A DNA stretch of 59,802 bases from a virus. A model generated the notes under the pieces. That model ran no database searches. It saw only the letters and a list, made by a program, of their open reading frames with translations, and was not told the origin of the DNA. Below are positions 21,220 to 30,666 of this stretch, piece after piece (the stretch's first letter is position 1; every line of letters starts with the position of its first letter). The stretch is from the IMG/VR virus record IMGVR_UViG_3300034167_000343, positions 1 through 59,802 of that record; one strand, 5' to 3'. The translations under genes and the position numbers were made by a program.

Positions 21220-21456
21220 ATGGCCGCTCGCATTCGTAAGATTCGGCACGACGACGACACCAGGGCAAAGATCCAGGCGGCGTATTACATCAACCGCCTG
21301 CACGGGCATATCGAGGGCAAGGTCACCTTGGCGCCGTCGCAAATCACGGCGATCAAGATCCTGCTGGATAAGTCGCTGCCAAACCTGTCTGACGTCAAAC
21401 TCGACACAGGTGCTCAAGGCATCACGTTCAACCTGAACGCGAATCTGCCCAAGTGA
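21220..21456 (+). CDS. terS: terminase small subunit-like protein
   Basis: 78 residues directly before and overlapping (GTGA) the large terminase gene. 'RIRKIRHDDDTRAKIQAAYY', 'NRLHGHIEGKVTLAPSQITA', 'KILLDKSLPNLSDVK' is a short helical DNA-recognition module seen in small terminases of podoviruses. It is shorter than many TerS proteins but complete for this group. AAGGAG lies 12 bases before the ATG, a long spacing. Confidence 0.75.
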   Translation: MAARIRKIRHDDDTRAKIQAAYYINRLHGHIEGKVTLAPSQITAIKILLDKSLPNLSDVKLDTGAQGITFNLNANLPK

Positions 21457-22904
21457 GCGCAGTCGCCGACGACTCGCTCGTCACCTATCACCCGCCGGGT
21501 TCTGTGGCGGCCACGTTCCATTCGGACAACTCATTCATTCGCGGGTTGATGGGTCCTGTGGGTTCCGGGAAGTCCAGCTCCTGCTGCGTCGAGATCGTGA
21601 TGCGGGCGCTGCGCCAGGAACCCTGGTACGACGGCGTCAGGCGGTCCCGCTGGGCGGTGATACGGAATACTTATCCTGAACTCAAGTCGACCACGATCAA
21701 GACCTGGGAGACCTGGTTCCCGTCCAACGTGGCGCCGATCCGGTGGGACACGCCGATCACTTCGCACATGCGGATCGATGACATCGGCGACGGCACCTCG
21801 ATGGACCTGGAGGTTGTCTTCCTGGCCCTGGACTCTGAGACTGACACCGGCAAGCTGAGGTCGCTGGAACTCACTGGCGTCTGGATCAATGAAGCCTCTG
21901 AGATTGCCCGGGGCGTCTTCGACATGACCACCCAGCGGGTTGGGCGGTATCCGTCCAAGCTCAAGGGCGGCCCGTCCTGGACCGGCGTGATCCTGGACAC
22001 CAACCCACCGGACGACGATCACTGGTATTACCACTTCGCTGAGACCGAGACCCCCAAGGGCTGGAAGTTCTTCCGCCAGCCCGGTGGCCTGTACTTCGAC
22101 CAGGAGTCCGGTGAGAACGTCCCCAACCCGGACGCAGAAAACATCGACAACCTGCCCAACGGGCATGGGTATTACCTGCAACAGCTTGGCGGCAAGCTCG
22201 ACACCTGGATTAATGTCTTCCTGCGCGGTAACTACGGCACCACCTCAGATGGCAAGCCAGTATTCCCGGAGTGGAATGACCGTGTCCATGTGGCGCCTGA
22301 GCCTCTGAAGCCAGTCCGTGGGTTGCCCATCATCATGGGTTGGGACTTCGGCCTGACGCCAGCCTGCATCATTGGCCAGATGATGCCCAACGGGCGGCTG
22401 CATATCCTGGAAGAGTTGGTCGCCGAGGACATGGGTATCCGTCAGTTCACCTCTGACGTGGTGCGCCCAGTATTGACCACCAAGTACAACGGTTTTGCCC
22501 GCTTCTCAGCCGGCGACCCGGCGGGTCAGATTCGCGCCCAGACCGATGAGCGCACATGCCTGCAAGAGTTGGCTGAGCTTGGAATACCCACAGAGCCAGC
22601 ACCGACCAATGACTGGATTCCCCGCCGAGAATCTGTTGCGTACTTCCTGACACGCATGATCGATGGCGGCCCAGGGTTCCTGCTGGACCCAAGCTGCTCG
22701 AACCTGCGCAAGGGGATGAACGGCCGCTACCGCTACGAACGCCTGAAGACTTCTGGCTCTGCGCGATACAGGGACCGTCCGGTTAAGGACCAGTTCTCTC
22801 ACCCGCATGACGCGCTTCAGTACCTGTGTATGCGAGTCCGCAATGGACTCAGCCCGGTGCGCGCCAGGGCGGTGGTGAACGCATCTAACAAGGGTTGGAC
22901 CTGA
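21453..22904 (+). CDS. terL: terminase large subunit
   Basis: 483 residues, GTG start. ATPase domain: Walker A GPVGSGKSS near residue 34, Walker B-type strand 'LTGVWINEASEI'. Nuclease domain: first Asp in 'IIMGWDFGLTP', and the late 'FSHPHDALQYL'. The motor that cuts and pumps DNA into the prohead through the portal. Standard length for headful or cos podoviral terminases; the packaging type cannot be told from sequence by eye. Confidence 0.95.
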   Translation: MSAVADDSLVTYHPPGSVAATFHSDNSFIRGLMGPVGSGKSSSCCVEIVMRALRQEPWYDGVRRSRWAVIRNTYPELKSTTIKTWETWFPSNVAPIRWDTPITSHMRIDDIGDGTSMDLEVVFLALDSETDTGKLRSLELTGVWINEASEIARGVFDMTTQRVGRYPSKLKGGPSWTGVILDTNPPDDDHWYYHFAETETPKGWKFFRQPGGLYFDQESGENVPNPDAENIDNLPNGHGYYLQQLGGKLDTWINVFLRGNYGTTSDGKPVFPEWNDRVHVAPEPLKPVRGLPIIMGWDFGLTPACIIGQMMPNGRLHILEELVAEDMGIRQFTSDVVRPVLTTKYNGFARFSAGDPAGQIRAQTDERTCLQELAELGIPTEPAPTNDWIPRRESVAYFLTRMIDGGPGFLLDPSCSNLRKGMNGRYRYERLKTSGSARYRDRPVKDQFSHPHDALQYLCMRVRNGLSPVRARAVVNASNKGWT

Positions 22905-22905
22905 A

Positions 22906-24921
22906 ATGAACGCCATCGCCATGCCGCAGTCCCCGCTCCAGGTGGACATCGATGTCAAGCAAGCCCCGTCAACTGAGTACGAGCTGCTTCACACCGATCT
23001 CTCGCACCACATCAGCGACTGCTGGGAGCGCGCCAAGTTCGCCAAGACCGAGATCGTCGATCGCCTGCTGCGCTGTGAGCGCCAGCGCCGGGGTGTCTAC
23101 GACCCGGAGAAGGAGATGGACATCGCCAAGACCGGCGGCTCCGACATCTACATGCGCCTGACCGACATCAAGTGCCGGGCGGCCGAGAGCTGGATACGCG
23201 ACGTCATGATGTCCGCAGGGCGCCGTGTCTTCGACCTGGACACCGCTGAGGAGCCTGAGGTGCCACCCGAGGTGTCGGCGGGCATCGTCGAGCTGGTGAC
23301 GATGGAGATGCAGGAGTTCGTCCAGGCCGGCGGCGCTGTTCACCCTGAGGCATTCCGCGCCCGGATGGATGAGGTGCATGACCAGATCATGGACAAGCTG
23401 CGCGAGCAGGCGAAGGAAGCCGCCAAGCGCATGGGCGACAAGATCGAAGACCAGATGAATCTCGGCAAGTTCGATGCTTCATTCCAGGACTTCATCAATG
23501 ACTTCGTCACCTACCCCACGGCGGTCTTCAAGGGCCCTGTCATCCGGCGCAAGAAGAAGCTCACCTGGGGCCCTGGGTTCCAGGCGGTGATCCTGCGGGA
23601 CTATGCGAAGAACTTTGAGCGGGTCTCGCCCTACGACGCCTACCCGTCGCCCAACGCGAATTGCCCTCACGAGGGCTTCTTCATCCAGCGCCATCGCCTC
23701 TCCCGCGCCGCGCTCCAGGACCTTCGTGGTGTGCCTGGGTACAACGACGAGGCCATTGACCAAGTGCTTGAGCGCTTCGGCGACAGCGGCTTCCGGCAGT
23801 GGCTGATGGGCGACCAGGAGCGTGACCGACTGGAGGGCAAGCCGCATGCGCGACTGTTCACCCGCGAGGTGATCGAGGCACTGGAGTTCTGGGGCTCCAT
23901 CTCCGGGAAGATGCTCCTGGACTGGGGCCTGAAGTCAACCAAGAAGATGCCCATCGAGTGGAACCAGGAGTACGAGGTCACGGCGTGGCAGATCGGCCCG
24001 TTCTGCATCAAGGTCTCGGTGAACCCGGATCCCCTGGGGCGGCGTCCGTACGAGATCGCTCAGTGGAACGAGGTGCCCGGCTCCTTCTGGGGAACCGCCC
24101 TGCCTGAGCAGATGCGTGACGTGCAGAGCATGTGCAACGCGGCGGCCCGCTCCCTGGCCAACAACATGAGTGTTGCTTCCGGCCCTCAGGTTGAGATCCA
24201 GGTCGACCGCCTGCCTGATGGTGAGGACGTGACCTCGATGTTCCCGTGGAAGATCTGGCAGACGACCTCTGACCGCACTGGCGGTGGCCAGCCGGCGGTT
24301 CGTTTCTTCCAGCCAGGGATGAACGCGAGCGAGCTGCTCAACGTCTACCAGTACTTCATGAAGCTGGCCGACGAAGTCACGGGCATCCCGGCCTACCTCT
24401 ACTCAGGCCAAACGGGTGGCGGCGCAGGACGCACGGCCTCCGGCCTGTCCATGCTCATGGACAACGCAGCCAAGGGCATCAAGACGGCGATCGCCTGCCT
24501 GGACGTTGTGGTCTCCGCGATGGTCGATCGGCTCTACGTCCACAACATGATGTACGACCCCGACCCGGCGATCAAGGGCGACTTCAAGGTCATCGCGCGT
24601 GGCGCCATGGGCATGGTCCTGAAGGAGCAGCTCCAGCAGCGCCGCATGGAGTTCCTCCAGTCCACCGCCAACCCCGTGGACATGCAGATCGTCGGACTGC
24701 CGGGGCGCGCCTATCTGCTGCATGAGGTGGCGGACTCGCTCCAGATGGACACCAGCCGCATCGTGCCCAGCCCCGACAAGATCCAGTTCGACCAGCAGAA
24801 GCAGGCGCAGTTCCAGATGGCGACCCAGCAGATGGCCGGCGGTCAGCAGCAGCAAGCTTCTCCGGCATCCCCCGGTGATGCACCCATGCCCGAGGACCCG
24901 GGCGTTCTTCCACCCCTGTGA
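22906..24921 (+). CDS. portal protein (head-tail connector)
   Basis: 671 residues, long for a portal and of the P22-like podoviral type. Landmarks: 'PYEIAQWNEVPGSFWGTALP', 'EQMRDVQSMCNAAARSLANN', 'TGIPAYLYSGQTGG' and an Ala/Gln-rich C-terminal barrel-like tail ending VLPPL. It forms the dodecameric ring at the DNA-packaging vertex. One base separates it from terL. Confidence 0.9.
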   Translation: MNAIAMPQSPLQVDIDVKQAPSTEYELLHTDLSHHISDCWERAKFAKTEIVDRLLRCERQRRGVYDPEKEMDIAKTGGSDIYMRLTDIKCRAAESWIRDVMMSAGRRVFDLDTAEEPEVPPEVSAGIVELVTMEMQEFVQAGGAVHPEAFRARMDEVHDQIMDKLREQAKEAAKRMGDKIEDQMNLGKFDASFQDFINDFVTYPTAVFKGPVIRRKKKLTWGPGFQAVILRDYAKNFERVSPYDAYPSPNANCPHEGFFIQRHRLSRAALQDLRGVPGYNDEAIDQVLERFGDSGFRQWLMGDQERDRLEGKPHARLFTREVIEALEFWGSISGKMLLDWGLKSTKKMPIEWNQEYEVTAWQIGPFCIKVSVNPDPLGRRPYEIAQWNEVPGSFWGTALPEQMRDVQSMCNAAARSLANNMSVASGPQVEIQVDRLPDGEDVTSMFPWKIWQTTSDRTGGGQPAVRFFQPGMNASELLNVYQYFMKLADEVTGIPAYLYSGQTGGGAGRTASGLSMLMDNAAKGIKTAIACLDVVVSAMVDRLYVHNMMYDPDPAIKGDFKVIARGAMGMVLKEQLQQRRMEFLQSTANPVDMQIVGLPGRAYLLHEVADSLQMDTSRIVPSPDKIQFDQQKQAQFQMATQQMAGGQQQQASPASPGDAPMPEDPGVLPPL

Positions 24922-24929
24922 GGCAAACG

Positions 24930-25151
24930 ATGGCAACCAAGGCATTCGGCGGTAAGCAGACGCCGGCAGAAGAGCGCAAGGAGGCCCGTCTGGTGCGCTC
25001 CGGAAAAGTATCTCCTGCGGAGTACGCGCGCCGCGAAAAGGCTGAGGGGGATAAGAAGTCCCCGGCCATTCTCAAAGGTACCGGTCAAAAACTTGCCAGC
25101 GGGAAAATGTCCGCGTCTCAGTACGCCTCCAAACCCATGAAGAAGGACTGA
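24930..25151 (+). CDS. small basic phage protein
   Basis: 73 residues from ATG 24930, which has GAGG at good spacing; GTG 24918, overlapping the portal stop, is the alternative. Lys/Arg-rich with 'VRSGKVSPAEYARREKAEGD' and 'KLASGKMSASQYASKP', an internal duplication of an 'SGK(V/M)S..(E/Q)YA' motif. Located in the head gene cluster, so possibly a minor head or assembly protein. Confidence 0.7.
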   Translation: MATKAFGGKQTPAEERKEARLVRSGKVSPAEYARREKAEGDKKSPAILKGTGQKLASGKMSASQYASKPMKKD

Positions 25152-25153
25152 TC

Positions 25154-25372
25154 ATGATGAAGATGACGATGGAGCGGGGTTATCGGGTGCCGCGTCGGGC
25201 CCCTGCCGCAGCGCCTATGCCGGCCGCCTCTCAACCGGCCGCAAAACCGCCTGGGCGCCCGATGCCCCGGGCCTGGATGGCGGATGGCGGTTATGTCGGC
25301 GATGCGGTTGGCTGCACCGGAATGTCTGGCGGCTCTGGCGGTACGCGCAGCAACCAAGACTACCGGAAGTAA
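25154..25372 (+). CDS. small Pro/Ala/Gly-rich phage protein
   Basis: 72 residues, ATG with AAGGA. Low complexity: 'RAPAAAPMPAASQPAAKPPG' and a C-terminal 'ADGGYVGDAVGCTG'. The 'MADGG' tag recurs in virion-associated proteins. Function unknown. Confidence 0.65.
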   Translation: MMKMTMERGYRVPRRAPAAAPMPAASQPAAKPPGRPMPRAWMADGGYVGDAVGCTGMSGGSGGTRSNQDYRK

Positions 25373-25608
25373 TGCTCAAGCAATCCCCAGATAGAGTTAC
25401 TTCGGCAATGTCCTCTTTGGAGGGCCATGCGGAGTTTGAGGTGGTCGTGGATTGGCTTGAGGAATCTCTTGCTGATATACGCACTGCCAGCATGCATACC
25501 AAGGATGAGGTTCTTCTGAGGTGGCAGCAGGGAGCGAGTCAGACGTTGGACGACCTGGTTCGAAAGATCAGGACATCTCGCCAGACTCAGTACTCCAGAA
25601 AGAAATAG
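25372..25608 (+). CDS. hypothetical helical protein
   Basis: 78 residues, TAATG overlap with the upstream stop. 'HAEFEVVVDWLEESLADIRT' and 'VLLRWQQGASQTLDDLVRKI' form two helices, a plan seen in small podoviral head-region proteins. No function known. A 113-bp gap follows before the scaffold gene. Confidence 0.7.
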   Translation: MLKQSPDRVTSAMSSLEGHAEFEVVVDWLEESLADIRTASMHTKDEVLLRWQQGASQTLDDLVRKIRTSRQTQYSRKK

Positions 25609-25721
25609 CCCGGTTGGGCAGACGTTTTATCGGTGGCGTTTCACCGGTCCCGAGAACACCGGAACTTGACGGCGCGGATACAAAAGCCCGCGACAGACAG
25701 TGAAGGCTCAAGGAGTTGGAA

Positions 25722-26600
25722 TTGGATCTTCCACGAGCCGTCCTAGAGGCGGAGCGAAAGGCAGAAGAGGCATTCACCCGTCTCAAGTCACCACCGCAAC
25801 CTACGGCCGAAGAGCCGGCGCCGCCTGCAACGCAGGACCCGCCTCCTCCACCGCCGCCACAGCCCGCCCCGACCCCGGGAGACGAGCCATGGGAAGCCCG
25901 GTACCGATCCCTGCATGGCAAGTACAACGCAGAGATCCCCAGGCTGAACGCTGCGCTGAAAGAGCGAGACGCTGATCTGTCAACGCTGCGGGAAGAAGTC
26001 GATGCCCTGAAGAGAGCAAAGGACAGGCAGTCACTCGTCAAGCCAGAAGAAATTCAGGAGTTCGGTGAGCCCTTGGTGGACCTGATCCGACGCGCAGCGC
26101 GCGAAGAGGTTGGGTCCAAAGACCACGAGATCTCCGAGCTGAAGTCGCAACTGAAGTCGATCAAGTCAACGTCTGAGCAAAGCACGGAGACCACCTTCTA
26201 CGAGAAGCTGGCCTCCGTGATCCCGGACTGGATGGCGATCAACGACGACCCTGAGTTCCACACATGGCTTGCCGAACACGATGAGCTGACCGGCTACCAG
26301 AGGCAAGAACTTCTTTCGCAGGCGGAGAAACGCAAGGACTCGAATCGGGTTGCGCGGTTCTTCGATGCCTTCAAAAAGACCCAGTCCAAGACCCAGGTTG
26401 CAGCAGTTGATTCACTGGAGTCGCAAGTCCCGCCCGTAACGTCGAGAGCCGACGCCCCTCCGCCCGGAAAGAAGATCTGGACGCGCGGAGAGATCGCCGA
26501 CTTCTACGCTCGTGACAAGCGCGGCGAGTACTCCGCTGAGCGATCTGCTGTGATTGAAAAGGACATCCAGGAAGCAGTACGCGACCGAAGGGTCCGATAA
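25722..26600 (+). CDS. scaffold-like capsid assembly protein
   Basis: 292 residues. TTG at 25722 is chosen because AAGGAG (25710-25715) lies 6 bases upstream; a TTG two codons earlier would touch it. Pro-rich linker, long coiled coil ('LKERDADLSTLREEVDALKR'), then a helical C-terminus. Position just before the capsid gene and the charged coiled-coil make-up indicate the scaffolding protein that guides prohead assembly. Confidence 0.75.
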   Translation: MDLPRAVLEAERKAEEAFTRLKSPPQPTAEEPAPPATQDPPPPPPPQPAPTPGDEPWEARYRSLHGKYNAEIPRLNAALKERDADLSTLREEVDALKRAKDRQSLVKPEEIQEFGEPLVDLIRRAAREEVGSKDHEISELKSQLKSIKSTSEQSTETTFYEKLASVIPDWMAINDDPEFHTWLAEHDELTGYQRQELLSQAEKRKDSNRVARFFDAFKKTQSKTQVAAVDSLESQVPPVTSRADAPPPGKKIWTRGEIADFYARDKRGEYSAERSAVIEKDIQEAVRDRRVR

Positions 26601-26631
26601 GCCCCCTGGCTTCAACTCATAGAGGTTTCAT

Positions 26632-27615
26632 ATGTCTATCGCAGTCTCTGGAAACTACTACGGCGCCGGCAGCGGCACCGACTCCTACTCTGGCGCCTCT
26701 GGGTTCATCCCGGAGATCTGGTCTGGCAAGCTCCAGGTCAAGTTCTACAGGTCCACCGTTCTCGGTGAGATCACGAACAACGACTGGGAAGGCGAGATCA
26801 AGGGCTTCGGCGACAAGGTCAACATCCGGACCATCCCGACCATCACCGTCAACAACTACCAGAAGGGCATGAACCTGACCAATCAGGTTCCTGTCAGCAC
26901 CCCTCTGGAGCTGAACATCGACAAGGGCAAGTACTTTGCCGTTGTGCTGGACGACGTGGACAAGGTGCAGGCCGATGTCCAGTTGATGGACATGTTCACT
27001 GATGACGCCAGCCAGCAGATGAAGATCGCCATCGACGGTGACGTGCTGAGCGCCGCCTTCGCCGATGCGGCTGCCGCCAACAAGGGCGTCAACGCTGGTG
27101 CTTCGTCCGGCGGCATCAACCTCGGGGCCACGGGCGCCCCCCGCCAGATCACCAGCTCCACCGTTCTGGACATGATCCTGGACATGGGCCTGTGCCTGGA
27201 CGAGCAGAACGTGCCTGAGACCGGCCGTTGGGTGGTGATCCCGGCCTGGATGTCGTCGCTCATCAAGCGTTCGGACCTGAAGCAGGCGTACCTGACTGGC
27301 GACAGCGTCACGCCGCTGCGCAACGGCAAGCTGGGCATGATCGACCGGTTCATGGTGTACGTGTCGAACAACCTCGCAACGAGCGCCGACCTGGGCGCTG
27401 ATGCGGCCTCCGGCGGCACTGCTGCCAACGCCGACAGCACCGCCTGGAACATCATGGCCGGTACCCGGGACGCCATCTCGTTCGCTTCGCAGATCACCAA
27501 CGTGGAAAGCCTCCGTGCTCAGTCCACGTTCGGCAACATCATGCGCGGCCTGAACGTGTACGGCTACAAGGTCACCAAGCCTGAAGCCCTGGTCCACGGC
27601 TACATCAAGAAGTAA
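26632..27615 (+). CDS. major capsid protein
   Basis: 327 residues of balanced, beta-rich composition, ATG with AGAGG. 'FIPEIWSGKLQVKFYRSTVL' near the N-terminus and 'NVYGYKVTKPEALVHGYIKK' at the C-terminus are like podoviral HK97-fold coat proteins (P22/N4gp56-like groups). The high-expression context fits: it is followed at once by a strong terminator. Confidence 0.88.
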   Translation: MSIAVSGNYYGAGSGTDSYSGASGFIPEIWSGKLQVKFYRSTVLGEITNNDWEGEIKGFGDKVNIRTIPTITVNNYQKGMNLTNQVPVSTPLELNIDKGKYFAVVLDDVDKVQADVQLMDMFTDDASQQMKIAIDGDVLSAAFADAAAANKGVNAGASSGGINLGATGAPRQITSSTVLDMILDMGLCLDEQNVPETGRWVVIPAWMSSLIKRSDLKQAYLTGDSVTPLRNGKLGMIDRFMVYVSNNLATSADLGADAASGGTAANADSTAWNIMAGTRDAISFASQITNVESLRAQSTFGNIMRGLNVYGYKVTKPEALVHGYIKK

Positions 27616-27632
27616 GCCGCTCAGGCTTAACG

Positions 27633-27663
27633 AAGGGGAGTCAGGAAACTGGCTCCCCTTTTT
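27633..27663 (+). terminator. terminator after the capsid gene
   Basis: Long stem: AAGGGGAG / CTCCCCTT with an inner TCAG / CTGG extension and a GAAA loop, then TTT (five T in all). It lies 18 bp after the capsid stop and would raise capsid over downstream products by partial termination. Confidence 0.85.
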
Positions 27664-27666
27664 CAC

Positions 27667-27921
27667 ATGACCAGATTTTTGAAGCAGAAATGGTCTGGCC
27701 ACATATTCCCGTGGTCGGAGGCGCTGGCCGCGCGTGAGGATATGGAGCCATATGAGCCTCCAAAGCCCGTCCCGCCCGCATTACCTCCTGAAGCGCCTCC
27801 CGCGCCAAAGACTCCCACCCAAAATTCAAGGCCAGCGCCAGCGTTTCCTCCGCTGGATGCCGCCATCGAAACATTCCGCAGGGAGGCCAAGAGGCCCATC
27901 CGGAGAAAAGGTGAAGCATGA
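27667..27921 (+). CDS. Pro-rich phage protein
   Basis: 84 residues. 'FLKQKWSGHIFPWSEALAAR' then a Pro/Ala-rich linker and a basic helix. This N-terminal plan is found in small head-region proteins. The ATG comes 3 bases after the terminator T-run, with no ribosome site, so it would be poorly translated unless coupled. Confidence 0.6.
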   Translation: MTRFLKQKWSGHIFPWSEALAAREDMEPYEPPKPVPPALPPEAPPAPKTPTQNSRPAPAFPPLDAAIETFRREAKRPIRRKGEA

Positions 27922-28628
27922 AGGTCTCTGACATCATTACTCGCGCCAGGATTCTCCTGAATGACCAGGACGGAACCCGCTGGCTTGACACTGAGCTGGT
28001 GAGCTGGATCAACGACGCTCAGAAGCTGATTTCCATGACCCGGCCAGATGCCAGCGTTGCAAACCAAGCGCTGACCCTGGTGGCTGGCACCAAGCAAGCC
28101 ATCCCCGCCTCAGGCTTCCGCCTCCTGGATGTTGTCAGGAATATTGGCGTCGACGGCGTGACCGGGGGTCGCTCTATCCGGATCGTTGACCGCGTGGTGA
28201 TGGATACCCAAGACCGGATGTGGCACACCTCCACGGCATCCGGGACGATCATTCACTTCATCTACGACAACCGCGACCCCAAAAACTTCTACGTTTACCC
28301 GCCGGCTGTGGCGGGGACGAAGATTGAGGTCATGTACTCCGTATCGCCGACGGAGATCGTCTACAACGTAGTAACCCCGGCAACCACGTTGAACACCGAC
28401 CTCACGGTATCTGATATCTACCTTGAGTCGGTTTTGAACTACGTGATGAGTCGCTGCTACTCGAAGGACGCTGAGTTCTCTCAGAACCCGCAGCTTGCGG
28501 GCGGGTATCTCCAGACGGTTTACTCGATGCTCGGCATCAAGACCCAGAAGGACGTCGCCTTCTCTCCTGACCTCAACAGCAAGGGCTCGATGCCCAGCGC
28601 TGCCGCCATCCAGGCGGGCGGTGTCTGA
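27918..28628 (+). CDS. DUF6682-like head-tail adaptor
   Basis: 236 residues, ATGA overlap, AAGGTG site. 'ITRARILLNDQDGTRWLDTE', 'LVSWINDAQKLISMTRPDAS' and a 'NFYVYPP' strand region match the adaptor proteins (DUF6682/gp4-like) that extend the portal in podoviruses. Confidence 0.8.
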   Translation: MKVSDIITRARILLNDQDGTRWLDTELVSWINDAQKLISMTRPDASVANQALTLVAGTKQAIPASGFRLLDVVRNIGVDGVTGGRSIRIVDRVVMDTQDRMWHTSTASGTIIHFIYDNRDPKNFYVYPPAVAGTKIEVMYSVSPTEIVYNVVTPATTLNTDLTVSDIYLESVLNYVMSRCYSKDAEFSQNPQLAGGYLQTVYSMLGIKTQKDVAFSPDLNSKGSMPSAAAIQAGGV

Positions 28629-29281
28629 TGGCTCTGTACGAGGACTTTCTCTCCAGGGTCCTTGTGGAGGTCCCTGGCTGCGCTGATATCTCAGCGATCC
28701 TCGCCGTCAAAGATACCTGCATCGAGTTCTGCGAGAAGAGCCTCATCCTCACGCGCGACCACGACCCGATCACGATCTATCAGAACCAGGTCGACTACGA
28801 CCTTGAGGGTCCTGAGACTGGCACCGTGGTCATCAAGGTCATGCGGGCCTGGATTGAGAACACCCCCATCGAGCCGATGTTTCCGGACATCGTCACCGAT
28901 GCGTCGGTCTACAACCGGCTCTACGGCTCCTTCGAGGCGGCGCCCTCAATGCCGCAGCGGTATCTGCAAAAGTCAGAGCGCACGATCTCTGTCTGGCCGC
29001 TCCCTGACAAGACCTATGCGAATGGTCTGACCTTGCGCGTTGCGCTCAAGCCCGCCCGCAACTCTACTTCTGTTGACGACGTGATCTACGAAGACTACGT
29101 CGACGTCATTGCGGCGGGAGCCATGTCAAAACTCATGCGCTCCAGCGGCAAGCCTTACTCAGATCTTCGGCTGGCCGAGGGGCGCAGGGGAGAGTTCATG
29201 GCCGGCTTGAACGTCGCGCGTCAGCGCGCTGGTCACGGACACACACGCTCCAACCTTCGCGTGCGGCTGGCCAGGATTTAA
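28628..29281 (+). CDS. tail-connector-type structural protein
   Basis: 217 residues, TGATG overlap. 'VKDTCIEFCEKSLILTRDHD', 'RYLQKSERTISVWPLPDKT' and 'RGEFMAGLNVARQRAGHGHT' are landmarks of a virion protein encoded after the adaptor in many podoviruses. Probably part of the neck or short tail. Confidence 0.72.
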   Translation: MALYEDFLSRVLVEVPGCADISAILAVKDTCIEFCEKSLILTRDHDPITIYQNQVDYDLEGPETGTVVIKVMRAWIENTPIEPMFPDIVTDASVYNRLYGSFEAAPSMPQRYLQKSERTISVWPLPDKTYANGLTLRVALKPARNSTSVDDVIYEDYVDVIAAGAMSKLMRSSGKPYSDLRLAEGRRGEFMAGLNVARQRAGHGHTRSNLRVRLARI

Positions 29282-29337
29282 GGCCCGAAACGGCAAATTC
29301 ACTGTTCGAAGAACCTAAAGGTAAAAAGGGGTAAATC

Positions 29338-29808
29338 ATGGCTGCAATGTCCGACTTTCTCGAAAACAAGATCGTTGACTTCATCTTCCGGGGGCAGGCC
29401 CTCGGTATCACGGGTGCATCCGCCACAGCGGGCTCTGGACCGACCAACCTCTATGTGGGCTTGTACACAGTGAACCCGTCAGATACCGGCGGTGGCACGG
29501 AGGTTTCTGGCGCTGGCTACACCCGCGTGACCATCTCCAGCTCGCTGGCGAACTGGGCAGGCACTCAGGCTGCGGCATCGACCGTCGCGTCTTCTGGCAA
29601 TACCGGCACCACCAGCAATAACGGCGCGATCACGTTCGGCACCCCGGGCGCTAACTGGGGCTCGATCACCGGGTTCGGTATTTTTGATGCTGTCACCGCC
29701 GGCAACCTGCTGATCTGGGGCGCGCTCACGACGCCAAAAACCGTTAACAACGGCGACGCCGCGCCAGCATTCAGCCCCGCCGCGTTGTCCATCCAGATCG
29801 ACAACTAA
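29338..29808 (+). CDS. Gp80-like / tail-fibre-associated protein
   Basis: 156 residues, AAGGGG site. 'MSDFLENKIVDFIFRGQAL', 'PTNLYVGLYTVNPSDTGGG' and 'EVSGAGYTRVTI' are typical of a common phage structural family around tail fibres. The protein is Gly/Thr/Ser-rich and likely all beta. Confidence 0.75.
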   Translation: MAAMSDFLENKIVDFIFRGQALGITGASATAGSGPTNLYVGLYTVNPSDTGGGTEVSGAGYTRVTISSSLANWAGTQAAASTVASSGNTGTTSNNGAITFGTPGANWGSITGFGIFDAVTAGNLLIWGALTTPKTVNNGDAAPAFSPAALSIQIDN

Positions 29809-29822
29809 GCGGGCTGAACGAG

Positions 29823-30662
29823 GTGCTGTTCGTACCCGGCAACAGCTGGAACTTCGCGCTCTCCAACGTGAGCGCGACGCGGCCAGCGGCCGGCCGGGGC
29901 ACGGTCATCACCCCGGGCACGGCCCCCACCAAGGGCGCTTGGGCGCAGGCGCTGACCGGCGCCAACAAGTCCGCCGAGACCTTCGGCGTCCTGATCCACA
30001 TCAACAACGGAGCGACGGCGGCGGCCACCCGCAACCTGCATGTCGATGTCGGCATCGATGCGGCGGGCGGCACCAGCTACACGGTGGTCATTCCCGACCT
30101 GTTGGGGGGTCATGCCGCGCCGGCCACTATCGGTGGCATCTTCTACTACTTCCCGCTTTACATCCCCGCAGGTGCCTCGGTGGCAGTGCGAGCCGCGGGC
30201 AACGTGACCACGGCCTTCAACGTCAGCGTCACGGTGTTTGGCAAGCCGCGTCGGCCGGACTCGGTCATGGCGGGCCAGAAGGTGGTGGCGTTCGGCGCCA
30301 CAGCAGCGACTGCAACGGGAACCACTGTGACGGCGGGTACCACTGCCGAGGGTGCCTATGTCCAGCTTGGTACGGCCACCACGTTCCCGATCTGGTGGTG
30401 GCAGTGCGGCCTGACCTGTGTGGACACGACGATGACGGCCAACGCGCACGCCATTGACATTGCCACGGGCGACGCCACGACCAAGGATCTCGTCATTCAG
30501 GATGTGCTGTCGGTCTGGACCGCCAGTGAGCAGATCACAGCGCTGCCGGCGGTGGTCCCAGCTTTTGACCGTACCAACGCGGGTGCTTTGGTCTACGGGC
30601 GGGTGCAGTGTTCCGGCACGGCGGATACCGCGCTGTCCATGATGGCCTACGGGCTGGGGTAA
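29823..30662 (+). CDS. virion structural protein
   Basis: 279 residues, GTG start with a weak site (GAACGAG). Ala/Thr/Gly-rich, beta-sandwich-like; includes 'TFGVLIHINNGATAAATRNL' and 'GIFYYFPLYIPAGASVAVRA'. No catalytic motif. Probably a tail or decoration protein; cannot be named more exactly. Confidence 0.7.
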   Translation: MLFVPGNSWNFALSNVSATRPAAGRGTVITPGTAPTKGAWAQALTGANKSAETFGVLIHINNGATAAATRNLHVDVGIDAAGGTSYTVVIPDLLGGHAAPATIGGIFYYFPLYIPAGASVAVRAAGNVTTAFNVSVTVFGKPRRPDSVMAGQKVVAFGATAATATGTTVTAGTTAEGAYVQLGTATTFPIWWWQCGLTCVDTTMTANAHAIDIATGDATTKDLVIQDVLSVWTASEQITALPAVVPAFDRTNAGALVYGRVQCSGTADTALSMMAYGLG

Positions 30663-30666
30663 TCGA

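Noticed and set aside
20417-21239. Open frames in the intergenic region (20417-20731, 20949-21239)
   Set aside because: Poor amino-acid make-up, no ribosome sites, and overlap with palindromes and repeats.
25521-25703. 60-codon frame running past the end of the 25372-25608 gene
   Set aside because: Its last 30 codons look protein-like, but it has only a GTG inside another gene and no ribosome site; kept as non-coding.
26617-27702. Minus-strand 361-codon open frame
   Set aside because: Antisense to the capsid gene, which has a clear start, composition and context.
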